Assembly (NCBI GenBank): GCA_016592635.1
Contig: AP023240.1
Coordinates: 3,389,630-3,453,629, forward strand
Length of the DNA: 64,000 nucleotides
Source of the DNA: Methyloprofundus sp.
GTDB lineage: Bacteria; Pseudomonadota; Gammaproteobacteria; Methylococcales; Methylomonadaceae
Direction of reading: 5' to 3'
Shown here: positions 9,141-18,810 of the stretch, piece by piece
Layout of the letters: each line of letters starts with the position of its first letter
Numbering within the stretch: position 1 is the first letter of the stretch
Position numbers and translations under genes: made by a program
Notes under the pieces: generated by a model
Databases searched by the model: none
What the model was told of the DNA's origin: nothing
Seen by the model: the letters and a program-made list of their open reading frames with translations, nothing else

Positions 9141-10628
9141 ATGTTTGAAATTGCAGAATTAGGTCACACCGTCTCCAAAGCCGACTACAACGATAAAGTG
9201 CCCACCTTGAGGACACAGCTATTAACCATTCAACAAGCACTTAGTCAGTTAGATTTCTCTGTTATCATTTTAATCTCTGGAGTAGATGGCGGCGGCAAAG
9301 GCGAGGTTATTAATATCCTCAACGAATGGCTAGACCCACGTTTTATGCGCACTAATGCCTATGACTCTCCGAGTGATGAAGAACAAGAACGCCCAAAATT
9401 CTGGCGATTTTGGCGCACCATGCCGGCAAAAGGCACCGTAGGCATTTATGTTGGTTCATGGTATAGCGAACCCATAGCTCAACATGTACACCAGAAAATT
9501 GATGCAGCCAAATTACAGGCACAGCTCACTCAGATCAACGAATTAGAGCAAGAACTGGCTGACGACGGTACGTTAATTATCAAGTGCTGGCTGCACTTAA
9601 AACAAGAGCAGCAAAAGAAACGTTTAAAACAGCTGGAGAAAAACCCGGAAACCGCATGGCAAGTGACCAAACGCGATAAAGCACATTTAAAAATGTATGC
9701 CAGCTTTGTCAATACTGCGGAAAATGTATTACAAGAAACCAGTACCAGTCAGAATCCTTGGCTTATTATTGAAGGCAGTGATATTCGTTATAGCAGCCTC
9801 ACGGTAGGTCAGCATATACTCGATAAAATAAACCAACATATTCAAGCACGCGAGTTAACTGCCAATACTCCTGCCCCTACCCCAGTAGCACGTATCATTC
9901 ATGGTAACCAACCTATTTTACTGGATGCTATGGATCTAAGCTTGGAACTAGGCAAGAAACAGTACAACGAACAATTAAACCACTACCAAGGTAAACTCAA
10001 TAAACTGGCTCGGCAAGCGCACCAGAAAAAAATATCCAGTGTTCTCGTATTTGAGGGCTGGGATGCGGGTGGCAAAGGTGGTGCAATCAGAAGACTTACC
10101 CACGCAATTGATGCACGTAGCTATCAAGTCATTCCCATCGCAGCACCAACTGATGAAGAACAACAGCAGCATTATTTATGGCGCTTCTGGCGACATATGC
10201 CGCGAGCTGGTCGGGTCACTATTTATGATCGCAGTTGGTATGGTCGAGTATTAGTTGAACGCGTGGAAGGCTTTGCACAAGAGCATGAATGGCAACGCGC
10301 TTATCCAGAAATCCGCAACTTTGAAGAGGCACTTACCGATCATGGCATTGTATTAGTCAAATTTTGGCTACATATAGACCAAGACGAACAACTACGTCGT
10401 TTTAAAGAGCGCGAAAAAATCAGCTATAAACAACATAAAATTACCGAAGAAGACTACCGTAATCGAGAAAAATGGGATGATTATGCGCTGGCCGTCAATG
10501 ATATGGTTGCACGTACCAGTACCCAGTCCGCTTTATGGACTTTGGTTGAAGCCAATAATAAACGCTATGCGCGTATTAAGGTACTGAAAACCTACTGCGA
10601 CAAACTGGAACAACAGCTAGATACATAA
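9141..10628 (+). CDS. pap: Polyphosphate:AMP phosphotransferase (tandem PPK2)
   Basis: The 495-residue protein has two PPK2 domains: residues ~1-240 with Walker A GVDGGGKGE and residues ~270-495 with GWDAGGKGG, each followed by the family's D-x-R and lid motifs (RFWRTMP, RFWRHMP, YDRSWYGRVLVERVE). Two-domain class II PPK2 enzymes phosphorylate AMP to ADP from polyphosphate. In this class the C-terminal domain usually carries activity; here it keeps the YDRSWY motif while the first domain has VGSWYSEP instead. ATG 9141 has no strong ribosome site. The downstream gene begins five bases after the stop. Confidence 0.93.
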   Translation: MFEIAELGHTVSKADYNDKVPTLRTQLLTIQQALSQLDFSVIILISGVDGGGKGEVINILNEWLDPRFMRTNAYDSPSDEEQERPKFWRFWRTMPAKGTVGIYVGSWYSEPIAQHVHQKIDAAKLQAQLTQINELEQELADDGTLIIKCWLHLKQEQQKKRLKQLEKNPETAWQVTKRDKAHLKMYASFVNTAENVLQETSTSQNPWLIIEGSDIRYSSLTVGQHILDKINQHIQARELTANTPAPTPVARIIHGNQPILLDAMDLSLELGKKQYNEQLNHYQGKLNKLARQAHQKKISSVLVFEGWDAGGKGGAIRRLTHAIDARSYQVIPIAAPTDEEQQQHYLWRFWRHMPRAGRVTIYDRSWYGRVLVERVEGFAQEHEWQRAYPEIRNFEEALTDHGIVLVKFWLHIDQDEQLRRFKEREKISYKQHKITEEDYRNREKWDDYALAVNDMVARTSTQSALWTLVEANNKRYARIKVLKTYCDKLEQQLDT

Positions 10629-10633
10629 GCAAA

Positions 10634-11206
10634 ATGAAGAATCAGTTAAACTGGCAAGCTACCGTTAAACCAGCTTGTCAGCAAACCTACCTCTATGCAC
10701 TGCCTATTGGGCAATTGAAAATAACGATACAAGCAAACTGTTTACTCAACATGACATGGGTGACCACCAATAGTGTATGCAGTACCCATGATGAGTTTCG
10801 CTACATACCTTTGCAAGGCATTTCACTCTACTCATTCGATTCCATAAATTATTTTGCACCTATACAAGTATTGCTTAAGCATTTGTGGTGGCAACAACCA
10901 CCCACCACTATAGATATTCCATTACTACTCCAAGGTACAAATTTTCAGCGGCAAGTTTGGCAAGCACTTAGCGATATTCCTAGCGGCCAAACCAGAACAT
11001 ATGGCAAGCTGGCTGACAATTTAAGTACCAGTCCCAGAGCGTTAGCTAATGCCTGTCGCAAAAACCCATTTCCTTTTATTATTCCCTGCCATCGGGTACT
11101 CGCCAAAAGTGGTATTGGTGGCTATGCAGGACAAACGACAGGCCCATTAATTGCTATTAAAAGCGCACTACTACAACACGAACAAGATTTAAAGCATGAG
11201 CTCTAA
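10634..11206 (+). CDS. ogt: Methylated-DNA--protein-cysteine methyltransferase
   Basis: The 190-residue protein has the active-site motif IIPCHRV, whose Cys accepts the alkyl group from O6-alkylguanine, and the helix-turn-helix DNA-binding region (GQTRTYGKLAD...SPRALANACRKNPFPF). The N-terminal ~90 residues are poorly conserved, as in other Ogt proteins. It is five bases downstream of pap and overlaps the start of xerD by 11 bases, so all three are probably transcribed together. Confidence 0.9.
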   Translation: MKNQLNWQATVKPACQQTYLYALPIGQLKITIQANCLLNMTWVTTNSVCSTHDEFRYIPLQGISLYSFDSINYFAPIQVLLKHLWWQQPPTTIDIPLLLQGTNFQRQVWQALSDIPSGQTRTYGKLADNLSTSPRALANACRKNPFPFIIPCHRVLAKSGIGGYAGQTTGPLIAIKSALLQHEQDLKHEL

Positions 11207-12080
11207 GCAGTTAATCGACACCTTTATTGATGCGCTTTGGCTGGAAAATGGTTTAAGCAAAAATACTTTAAGTGCTTATGCCAGCGACTTACGCCTGTTC
11301 AATAAAAGCTTGGCTACCACAACCTTAGTTGAGGCCAGCAATACCGACATCAGCACGTTCTTAAATCTGCGTTATCAACAAGGCATCAGCGCCCGTTCCA
11401 CTGCACGCATTTTATCCAGTCTACGCCGCTTTTATACTTACCTTATTCGCGAAAAGCATATAAGTACTGACCCCACCGCCTTAATTGACCTGCCCCGTAT
11501 TAGCCGCTCCTTACCTGATTCTTTATCTGAACATGATATCGAGCAACTGTTAGCAGCTCCAGAACCTAGCTCCATTCTAGGCGAACGTGATAAAGCGATG
11601 CTGGAAATGCTGTATGCCACTGGCTTACGCGTCTCCGAGCTAGTCACCTTAAACACCGACCAAATCAACCTGCACCGTGGTGTTATTCGTGTCACCGGCA
11701 AAGGCAATAAGGAACGCTTAGTACCATTGGGTGAACATGCGCAAGACTGTATCGAACAATACATTAAACACAGCCGGGTAGCACTGCTGTCTGAGCGTCC
11801 TTGCAGCACATTGTTTGTCACAAATCGCGCCGCAGGTATGACACGCCAAGCTTTTTGGCATATCATTAAACGTTATGCAAAAAAAGCAGGCATTACCAAA
11901 CATTTATCACCGCACACTTTACGCCATGCCTTTGCCACCCATTTATTAAATCATGGGGCAGACCTGCGCGTTATTCAGCTATTACTAGGACATAGCGACT
12001 TATCTACCACCCAAATATACACCCATATCGCTAACGAACGCTTAAAAGAGTTGCACGCTAAATTTCACCCACGAGGCTAA
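11196..12080 (+). CDS. xerD: Site-specific tyrosine recombinase XerD
   Basis: The 294-residue protein has an N-terminal SAM-like core-binding domain and a C-terminal catalytic domain with the tyrosine recombinase residues in place: R in ATGLRVSEL, H-x-x-R in PHTLRHAFATH, H in LGHSDLSTTQ and the nucleophile Y in IYTHIAN. Length, the sequence around SLRRFYTYLIRE and the C-terminal HPRG fit XerD (dimer resolution at dif with XerC and FtsK) better than a mobile-element integrase. It is in an operon with ogt and lpxA. Confidence 0.92.
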   Translation: MSSKQLIDTFIDALWLENGLSKNTLSAYASDLRLFNKSLATTTLVEASNTDISTFLNLRYQQGISARSTARILSSLRRFYTYLIREKHISTDPTALIDLPRISRSLPDSLSEHDIEQLLAAPEPSSILGERDKAMLEMLYATGLRVSELVTLNTDQINLHRGVIRVTGKGNKERLVPLGEHAQDCIEQYIKHSRVALLSERPCSTLFVTNRAAGMTRQAFWHIIKRYAKKAGITKHLSPHTLRHAFATHLLNHGADLRVIQLLLGHSDLSTTQIYTHIANERLKELHAKFHPRG

Positions 12081-12087
12081 CAAACAC

Positions 12088-12864
12088 ATGACCCAAAATA
12101 TCCACCCAACTGCTTATATAGCCGACCCGGCCAGTTTAGGTGCTAACGTCAGCATCGGTCCATTTGCAGTCATTGAAGCCAATACCAAAATTGGTGATCA
12201 CTGCAAAATTGGCGCACATGCAGTGGTACGTCCCTATACAAAAATGGGCACCGGCAATGTATTACACGCGCATGTGGTACTCGGCGACACTCCGCAAGAT
12301 ACCAGCTTTGACGAAACCACCATCACCTGGCTAGAAATCGGTAACGACAATACTTTTAGAGAAGGCTTCACCGCACACCGTGGTTCAACCGAAAATGCTG
12401 TTACCCGTATCGGCTCCAACTGTTTTTTTATGAATAACAGCCATGTGGCACATGATTGCCAAATCGGCAACCACACCATCTTTGCCAATAATGTTGCTAT
12501 CGGCGGCTTTGTGCAAATTGATGACCATGTATTTATGGGCGGCACCGTAGTCGCACATCAATTCTGCCGTATTGGCTCTTATGTCATAGTGCAAGGCACA
12601 ACAGGGTTAAATAAAGATGTGATTCCTTTTTGTTTGATTGCTGGCTACCCTGCCAAACATTATCGTTTGAATACAATTGGTTTAAAACGCGCGGGGATTA
12701 CTGGAGATCGCTATAAAGTCATTGCCACTGCGTTTCGGTTATTACGTAAAAATGAGAGTATTGAGCATTTGGAAGAGACTGAGGAAATAAAGTATTTAAA
12801 GGAATGGCTGGCGGTTAAATCTAAGCGTGGGGTGCATGGATTTGTGGAGCTTGGTGGGCGGTAG
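12088..12864 (+). CDS. lpxA: Acyl-ACP--UDP-N-acetylglucosamine O-acyltransferase
   Basis: The 258-residue protein has an N-terminal left-handed beta-helix of hexapeptide repeats and a C-terminal helical domain (NTIGLKRAGI...). The catalytic His lies in NNSHVAHDCQIGN, and HQFCRIGSYVIVQG matches the LpxA active-site wall. It catalyses the first step of lipid A synthesis. It lies seven bases after xerD, not in the usual lpxD-fabZ-lpxA-lpxB cluster, and the sequence is rather divergent, so it may be a second paralog. GAGG occurs upstream of ATG 12088. Confidence 0.85.
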   Translation: MTQNIHPTAYIADPASLGANVSIGPFAVIEANTKIGDHCKIGAHAVVRPYTKMGTGNVLHAHVVLGDTPQDTSFDETTITWLEIGNDNTFREGFTAHRGSTENAVTRIGSNCFFMNNSHVAHDCQIGNHTIFANNVAIGGFVQIDDHVFMGGTVVAHQFCRIGSYVIVQGTTGLNKDVIPFCLIAGYPAKHYRLNTIGLKRAGITGDRYKVIATAFRLLRKNESIEHLEETEEIKYLKEWLAVKSKRGVHGFVELGGR

Positions 12865-13051
12865 GTGCCATGAGCTGTCTTCTGCGTGTTATCTGGGGCT
12901 GGTTATCATGCGTAAAATGGGTGTTATCTCGTTTAGGGCTATTGGGGTTTCAGTCTTTATTTTGACGTAGGTAAAATACTAGAGTATAAGATATGCAGGT
13001 CTAGATAATAACTTGTTTCCCCGTAACACCATGAAATAATAGGAGAATATA

Positions 13052-14974
13052 ATGTTAATAAAGCCGATGGTATTAATTTTATTAGCAATGTTGCTAGGTT
13101 GCAGCAATGCTATACAAACTAATATGAAAAATAAAGAAAATGCTACTTCCATGAACGTACAGCAAACCATTTATTATGGTGGTGACATTATCACCATGGA
13201 GGGTGATAAGCCAAGCTATGTAGAGGCTGTAATGGAGCGGGATGGAAAAATCATTTACATCGGTAATAAATCTGGAGCGGTCAATAAATTTGCAGGTAAA
13301 ACGATAGAGGTGGACTTGCATGGAAAAACGATGATGCCTGGTTTTATCGAGCCACATGCCCATCCTGTATCCATTGGAGGATTTATTTTAGCCAACGACA
13401 TAGTGGCACCTCATGAATGGCGAATGCCACATAAAACTTATCCGGGTGTTTCGGGTAAAGAAAACTACCTAAAGGCAGTTAAGGACATTATCGATTCCAA
13501 AAAAGACAGAACCAAAACAGTGATGATTTGGGGCTATCACAAATCATGGCATGGTGATATTACCCTGGAAGATATTGATAAGGTTACTGGTGATGTCCCG
13601 ACAATCATCTGGCAACGCTCAACCCACGAAGTATATTTAAACTCAGCCTGCGTTAAAAAATACGGGATCCAAAAGGGTGACCTGTCGGATGCAGATAATG
13701 AACAGGCAGATTGGGACAATTATCATTTCTGGGAAAGAGCGTATCAAATGATGAAAGGAACGAAGCTTTCACCCTTTTTTGGTGATCAGCAAATGCTGAA
13801 ATTGGGTATGGAGCGTATCTCGCAGCTGATGTTGCAAAATGGACTGACTGCTATGACGGAGCCCAGTTTCCCAAACTCCACATTTGAAGATGAATATGCC
13901 GTACTCCTGGATGGTACCGAAAAAGCACAAGCCTATACTATTTACCTTATTGCAGGTTTTCCAGAACAGTTTGTAAAAAAGATAGGCAATGATGCCTATG
14001 CAGATCATATCGCCTCTCTTCCTGGAAAATACAATACTGAATATATAAAATTTCTTCCCAATCAATACAAAACCTTTGGTGATGGAGCCATCTATTCATT
14101 GGCCTTGCAATTAAGAGAGCCTTTCTATCAGTGTGATAACTGCAAATCGGAATGGATTATTCCACCCGAGCCTGCTCAGGAGATTTTTGACTACTGGTGG
14201 GATAAAAACTACAAAATTCATATTCACATAACGGGTGATCTGGCTTTTGAAAAATATTTGGACTTTACAGAAGCGGCTCTGAAACGCAATCCGCGAGCAA
14301 ATCACCGTACCACCTTTCATCATATTGGTTTATTTGATGCGCAGCAGGCACAAAGAATGGCTGATATGAATATTGAAGCCTCTGCAAATCCTTATTATTT
14401 ATGGGCGTTGGCAGATAAATACAGCGAAACAGGAATGGGATCTGACAGAGCTGCTAATATGGTTGCCATGAAAGAGCTGACGACAAGAAACATTCCACTT
14501 TCATTGCACTCTGATTTTGCCATGGCTCCCGCTGATCCATTATTGCTTGTCTGGGTAGCAGCAAACCGAATTGTTGCCAGTGGAAAAGTGATGAATCCAG
14601 AGCAAAAAATATCAGTTTACGATGCAATGAAGGGGATAACCATAACCGCAGCCCGTACTTTTGAAATGGAAGATGAAATTGGCTCCATAAAAGTAGGCAA
14701 ACAAGCAACGTTTACTCTTTTAGAGCAAAACCCCTTTAAAATTGCCCCTGAGAAATTAAAGGACATTCCTGTGACTGGTGTTGTGTACAAGGGAAATATG
14801 AAACTTAATAAAGGAAAATTTATTGGAGGGGATCATGATGCACATGGCTGCATTGGATCGGCAGGGTATTCCTGGTGTGAGCGCACGGGACGATGTGAAC
14901 GTCCCTGGGAACTTGCTAAAAAACAAGGATTTTCTAATACAAAAATAGCTTTTGATAAATTTTGTAAAAATTGA
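13052..14974 (+). CDS. Lipoprotein amidohydrolase (amidohydrolase 3/YtcJ family)
   Basis: The 640-residue protein has a lipoprotein signal (LLAMLLGC, Cys17) and an amidohydrolase-3 domain: the beta-sandwich start YYGGDIITMEGDKPSYVEAV, the metal motif PGFIEPHAHP, later ITGD and SLHSDFAMAPADPL. The Glu before P-H-A-H replaces the more usual Asp. The last ~45 residues form a Cys-rich tail (CIGSAGYSWCE...C) found on some exported proteins. AGGAG precedes ATG 13052. It forms an operon with the outer-membrane protein and a second amidohydrolase. Substrate unknown. Confidence 0.82.
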   Translation: MLIKPMVLILLAMLLGCSNAIQTNMKNKENATSMNVQQTIYYGGDIITMEGDKPSYVEAVMERDGKIIYIGNKSGAVNKFAGKTIEVDLHGKTMMPGFIEPHAHPVSIGGFILANDIVAPHEWRMPHKTYPGVSGKENYLKAVKDIIDSKKDRTKTVMIWGYHKSWHGDITLEDIDKVTGDVPTIIWQRSTHEVYLNSACVKKYGIQKGDLSDADNEQADWDNYHFWERAYQMMKGTKLSPFFGDQQMLKLGMERISQLMLQNGLTAMTEPSFPNSTFEDEYAVLLDGTEKAQAYTIYLIAGFPEQFVKKIGNDAYADHIASLPGKYNTEYIKFLPNQYKTFGDGAIYSLALQLREPFYQCDNCKSEWIIPPEPAQEIFDYWWDKNYKIHIHITGDLAFEKYLDFTEAALKRNPRANHRTTFHHIGLFDAQQAQRMADMNIEASANPYYLWALADKYSETGMGSDRAANMVAMKELTTRNIPLSLHSDFAMAPADPLLLVWVAANRIVASGKVMNPEQKISVYDAMKGITITAARTFEMEDEIGSIKVGKQATFTLLEQNPFKIAPEKLKDIPVTGVVYKGNMKLNKGKFIGGDHDAHGCIGSAGYSWCERTGRCERPWELAKKQGFSNTKIAFDKFCKN

Positions 14975-14989
14975 TAACAGGAAAAAGAA

Positions 14990-15898
14990 ATGAAAGGAAT
15001 TAGTTTACTGCTGACATTGCTGATAGTGAGTCTATTTAAAATAGAGCTATGGGCTGATGAAACACAGGAAAAAAGCATGGAAGAATTAAGCAAGGAAATA
15101 GCCAATCCTTTGGCTCAAATCTGGAATCTTTCTTTTCAATATAATTTTACCTCAATAAGTGGTGATAAAGTGGGTGGTGATGAGCACCTAAATACCTTAC
15201 TTTTTCAGCCTGTATTACCCATTCCAGTGGGTGATAAATATACTTTTTTTATCCGCCCAGTACTTGCCATGGTGGAAGGACCGTCAGAAATTGGTATTAC
15301 AGGAGGCACACCATCACTACCTCTTGCACATGGTACAACAAGAAGCACTGAATTTGGCGATCTAATCTTACCTATCGGTTTCGGCGAAGCCAAACAAATA
15401 GGCTGGTCTTGGGGCTTAGGTGCTACATTTATCTTTCCGACAGCGAGCAATAAACTATTGGGTTCTCACCAATATCAGGCAGGACCAACAGCGTTGGCGT
15501 TATGGGCAAATGAAGACTGGATGATAGGTGGGCATCTACAGCAATGGTGGGGGTACGCTAATGATGGGGCTTCTGATAACGATCCCGTTATTAAAGCTGC
15601 CCATGATAGAGACTTGAATCATGCCGACCTTCAGTATTTCATCATTTATCATTTACCTGATGCCTGGCAAATTCGAACTAGCCCACACATCACAGTTGAC
15701 TGGTCAGCAGAGAGTGGTAATAAACTGACCTTGCCACTTGGCATTGGCGTAGGAAAGATGATCAAACTAGGGCCCATGCCAGTTATGTTAATGCTAGAGT
15801 ATCAACACACTGTTGTTGCGCCTGATGATATTGGTACTGACTGGACAGTTATGCTACAAGCTAACTTTATTATTAAAAATCCTTTTGGGGATTTATGA
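14990..15898 (+). CDS. Outer-membrane beta-barrel protein (MetA-type, 'neuromedin U'-annotated family)
   Basis: The 302-residue protein has a Sec signal peptide at 1-22 (ending ELWADE), a short helical linker (N-P-L-A-Q-I-W-N) and alternating amphipathic strands to the C-terminus (FQYNFT..., TSPHITVDW, MLMLEYQHT, VMLQANFII). This fits small transporter-like barrels often annotated as phenol-degradation MetA or neuromedin U. AGGA precedes ATG 14990, 15 bases after the first amidohydrolase. A role in import or export of the amidohydrolase substrates is inference from position. Confidence 0.7.
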   Translation: MKGISLLLTLLIVSLFKIELWADETQEKSMEELSKEIANPLAQIWNLSFQYNFTSISGDKVGGDEHLNTLLFQPVLPIPVGDKYTFFIRPVLAMVEGPSEIGITGGTPSLPLAHGTTRSTEFGDLILPIGFGEAKQIGWSWGLGATFIFPTASNKLLGSHQYQAGPTALALWANEDWMIGGHLQQWWGYANDGASDNDPVIKAAHDRDLNHADLQYFIIYHLPDAWQIRTSPHITVDWSAESGNKLTLPLGIGVGKMIKLGPMPVMLMLEYQHTVVAPDDIGTDWTVMLQANFIIKNPFGDL

Positions 15899-15952
15899 AA
15901 ATCTAGAACCACCAGAATTTGAAATAACAACACTGCATTTAAAGGATATTTT

Positions 15953-18070
15953 ATGTTTAAAATAACGATAATATTTATTTTCACGACAGTACTATTAGCG
16001 TGTACTCATTTTAAAGATACCAACTCCAACAAGGTGAATAAAACGACCGCCAATAAACTACAACAGACACTTTATTATGGCGGCGATATTCTTACCATGG
16101 AGGGCGATAAACCCACATATGTTGAAGCAGTTATTGTACATGATGGAAAAATCATTTATACCGGCGACAAAGCCAGTGCGGTCAATAACTTTGCCGGAGA
16201 AACTATTGAGGTTGACCTAAAAGGTAAAACTATGTTGCCAGGTTTTATTGATCCACACAGTCATTTTATGTCGGCAGTGTTAATGACAACGCAAGTCAAT
16301 GTTGCCTCCCCTCCAATGGGAACAGTCACCGATATTGCTTCCATGATCAAAAAACTTCAGGATTTTAAAACAGAAAAAGGAATTAAAGAGGGCGAATGGA
16401 TTGTTGGCTGGGGTTATGACCAGGATTTACTAGCTGAAAAACGCCACATCACAAAACTGGATTTAGACAAAGCTTTTCCAAACAATAAGGTATTGATCAT
16501 TCACATTTCTATGCATGGGGGAGTTCTAAATTCCAAAGCATTAGAGTGGGCAGGATTAGATGAAAACTCAGTCACTCCAAAAGGGGGGATTATTGCACGT
16601 TTGCCTGGTAGTAACGAACCCGCTGGATTAGTCATGGAAATGGCCTATATGCCTGTATTCGACAAGTTACCGCAACCATCAGAAAATGAAATGATGGAAT
16701 TAATGAAGCCGGCGCAAATGATGTATGCCCGTAATGGTTATACCCATGCTATTGAGGGATTTACTCATATAAAAGATATGAACACCCTGAAAAGAGCAGC
16801 AAAAGAAAACAGACTATTCATTGATGTAGCCTCTCTTCCTGGTTTTAATGAAATGGATAAGTGGTTAAATAACCCAGAATATAAATTTGGAGAATACCAT
16901 AATCGCTTAAAATTCCAAGGCGGTAAATTTACACTGGATGGTTCACCTCAAGGGTTGACTGCTTATATGGCAAGCCCTTATCTAGTTCCTGGGCCAAATG
17001 GAGAAAAAGACTGGGTAGGAAATACATCTATACCGAGAGATACATTAGCTAAAATGGCTAAAACTATGGTTGATAATAATGTACAGATTAATTTCCATGC
17101 CAATGGAGATGGTGCAATTGAAGATGCCATTTTCGCAATTGAACAAGCGGGGATTACAGCAGAGCAAGATAAGAGACCCATTATCATTCACTCTCAATTT
17201 CAAAAACTGGAACATTTACCAAAATATGTAGCAATTGGTATTACACCAAGCTATTTTACCAACCATGTTTTTTATTGGGGCGATGTACATATTAAGAATG
17301 TAGGCGAAAAGAAAGCTTCATTTATTAGCCCTATCAAAGCGGCAAATGAGCTTGGGATTGTTACCTCAAACCATACAGACTATAACGTTACACTGCTTGA
17401 TCCGTTCTTTGTTATGTGGACATCCATGAAACGAGAAACCAGAAGTGGCAAAATTCTTGGGCCGGATCAAAGAATTGATGCGTATACTGCACTTCAGAAT
17501 ATTACCACAGGCCCTGCTTATCAGTTTTTTGAAGAAGATAGAAAGGGCATGATCAAAAAGGGAATGCTTGCCGACTTTGTCATACTCGACAAAAATCCTT
17601 TAAAAGTAAGTGATGTTAATGCTATTCGAGAAATCACGATTTTGGAAACCATTAAAGAAGGAAACACAATTTACCAAAAAAAGACCGTTGAAAAACTGGA
17701 TGGATATTTTATAAAAAACACTGTCAAGTTTGATGACAACAATAACTTCATGCATGTTGTGGTTGAAAATAAAAAGGACTTCAATAAATATTTTGGCGTT
17801 GCCAAAACCATGAAAAACAAAGTAGATAAGGTAAATTTTGAGGAAAACTCAGTTATTGCCATCATGACAAAGGCTTCGAATGTTCCGAAAAAAATAGAGG
17901 TGGTTTATTACGAGTTTGGTGGTGATGAATTACTTATTAAATACCACATTAGAGAAGGAGAAAAAAACACCTTCGAGTCAACCGGGTTATACCTAGCGGC
18001 TATTCCAAAGGACGTCACAAGCATTAAATTCAAATCGAGATATAACGTAGGAGTAGTTAACATAAAGTAA
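15953..18070 (+). CDS. Lipoprotein amidohydrolase, paralog with extra C-terminal region
   Basis: The 705-residue protein has lipobox TVLLAC (Cys17) and an amidohydrolase-3 domain closely similar to 13052-14974 (YYGGDILTMEGDKPTYVEAV; PGFIDPHSHFMSA). Here the metal motif is the usual D-P-H-S-H, unlike the first copy. After ~residue 555 it has about 150 residues of beta-rich sequence absent from the first copy. AGGA precedes ATG 15953. The two copies probably arose by duplication and divergence and may process different amides or cyclic compounds in the periplasm. Confidence 0.82.
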   Translation: MFKITIIFIFTTVLLACTHFKDTNSNKVNKTTANKLQQTLYYGGDILTMEGDKPTYVEAVIVHDGKIIYTGDKASAVNNFAGETIEVDLKGKTMLPGFIDPHSHFMSAVLMTTQVNVASPPMGTVTDIASMIKKLQDFKTEKGIKEGEWIVGWGYDQDLLAEKRHITKLDLDKAFPNNKVLIIHISMHGGVLNSKALEWAGLDENSVTPKGGIIARLPGSNEPAGLVMEMAYMPVFDKLPQPSENEMMELMKPAQMMYARNGYTHAIEGFTHIKDMNTLKRAAKENRLFIDVASLPGFNEMDKWLNNPEYKFGEYHNRLKFQGGKFTLDGSPQGLTAYMASPYLVPGPNGEKDWVGNTSIPRDTLAKMAKTMVDNNVQINFHANGDGAIEDAIFAIEQAGITAEQDKRPIIIHSQFQKLEHLPKYVAIGITPSYFTNHVFYWGDVHIKNVGEKKASFISPIKAANELGIVTSNHTDYNVTLLDPFFVMWTSMKRETRSGKILGPDQRIDAYTALQNITTGPAYQFFEEDRKGMIKKGMLADFVILDKNPLKVSDVNAIREITILETIKEGNTIYQKKTVEKLDGYFIKNTVKFDDNNNFMHVVVENKKDFNKYFGVAKTMKNKVDKVNFEENSVIAIMTKASNVPKKIEVVYYEFGGDELLIKYHIREGEKNTFESTGLYLAAIPKDVTSIKFKSRYNVGVVNIK

Positions 18071-18132
18071 GCTAATGAACAAAAATGAGGTCAAGTCTTT
18101 GATTTGTGATCTTACGCCCGCAAGAGAATCAA

Positions 18133-18498
18133 TTAACTTTTATAGTCCCAAAGCGAAGATTTAATAAACTTGCCTTTATGTGGTAATACAATAATTGAAA
18201 AAACAATCAACAATACACCAAAATATGTCACACGAATAATAGTGGTGACTGAATGACCTTCAAACCCCATAAGAATGGGTAAAGGAATAATGGTCCATAT
18301 TGCATAAAATAATGGGATAGACCACGTTTTCATATTCCATAAGCCATAGTAACAATAAAGTCCACTGAGACTGATTGCAAGCATGACAAAGGTGTAAACA
18401 CTAGGAAATAAAAATAATTGGCTGATTGAGCGTATAAATAAAGAAATGCCAATTCCAAACAAGATGATACAAAGTGTAGTAATAGATAGCGGCCTCAT
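18133..18498 (-). CDS. Small four-helix membrane protein, unknown
   Basis: The 121-residue protein is almost wholly hydrophobic, with four predicted membrane helices (starting at ~residues 7, 33, 58 and 84) and short polar loops. AAGGAG seven bases before ATG 18498 supports translation. It converges with the amidohydrolase gene. I recognise no family. Expression seems likely from the ribosome site, but its role cannot be stated. Confidence 0.6.
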   Translation of the reverse strand: MRPLSITTLCIILFGIGISLFIRSISQLFLFPSVYTFVMLAISLSGLYCYYGLWNMKTWSIPLFYAIWTIIPLPILMGFEGHSVTTIIRVTYFGVLLIVFSIIVLPHKGKFIKSSLWDYKS

Positions 18499-18577
18499 AA
18501 TTTCTCCTTCCTTTAACTTAAAGTAACTCTATGAGGGTCAGAACCTACCATGACCGAATATAATGTTCAAGCTTATT

Positions 18578-18599
18578 ATTTCCCTAAAAAATGGGAAAT
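18578..18599. other. Short hairpin in intergenic region
   Basis: ATTTCCC (18578-18584) pairs with GGGAAAT (18593-18599) over an eight-base loop and is followed rightwards by TTTTATTTAT. It lies in the 230-bp gap upstream of the membrane protein and before the HMA-like gene. It could be a weak terminator, but no gene ends just before it on that strand. Confidence 0.3.
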
Positions 18600-18810
18600 T
18601 TTATTTATAATTGCATTTCCGATAGTTATCAAGGAGCCAGCTTGATGCATCAGCACCCGGTCTTCAAAATACATATCAAGTAGGCCAAAACTTTAAAAAC
18701 AACAAATCCCATATGATTTAAGCATATAGAAATTGCCCTACTGTCAACAATGTGAGATATTCGCTTATTACAGAGGTAAGTATCATCAACAGCCTATCCA
18801 ACCATCAAAA

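Noticed and set aside
11196-12080. Tyrosine recombinase as a phage or island integrase
   Set aside because: Length, motifs and operon position fit housekeeping XerD; no attachment-site duplication is seen nearby.
18066-18130. Possible IS200/REP end (GAGGTCAAGTCTTTG)
   Set aside because: The motif resembles known repeat ends but no partner end or transposase is visible.
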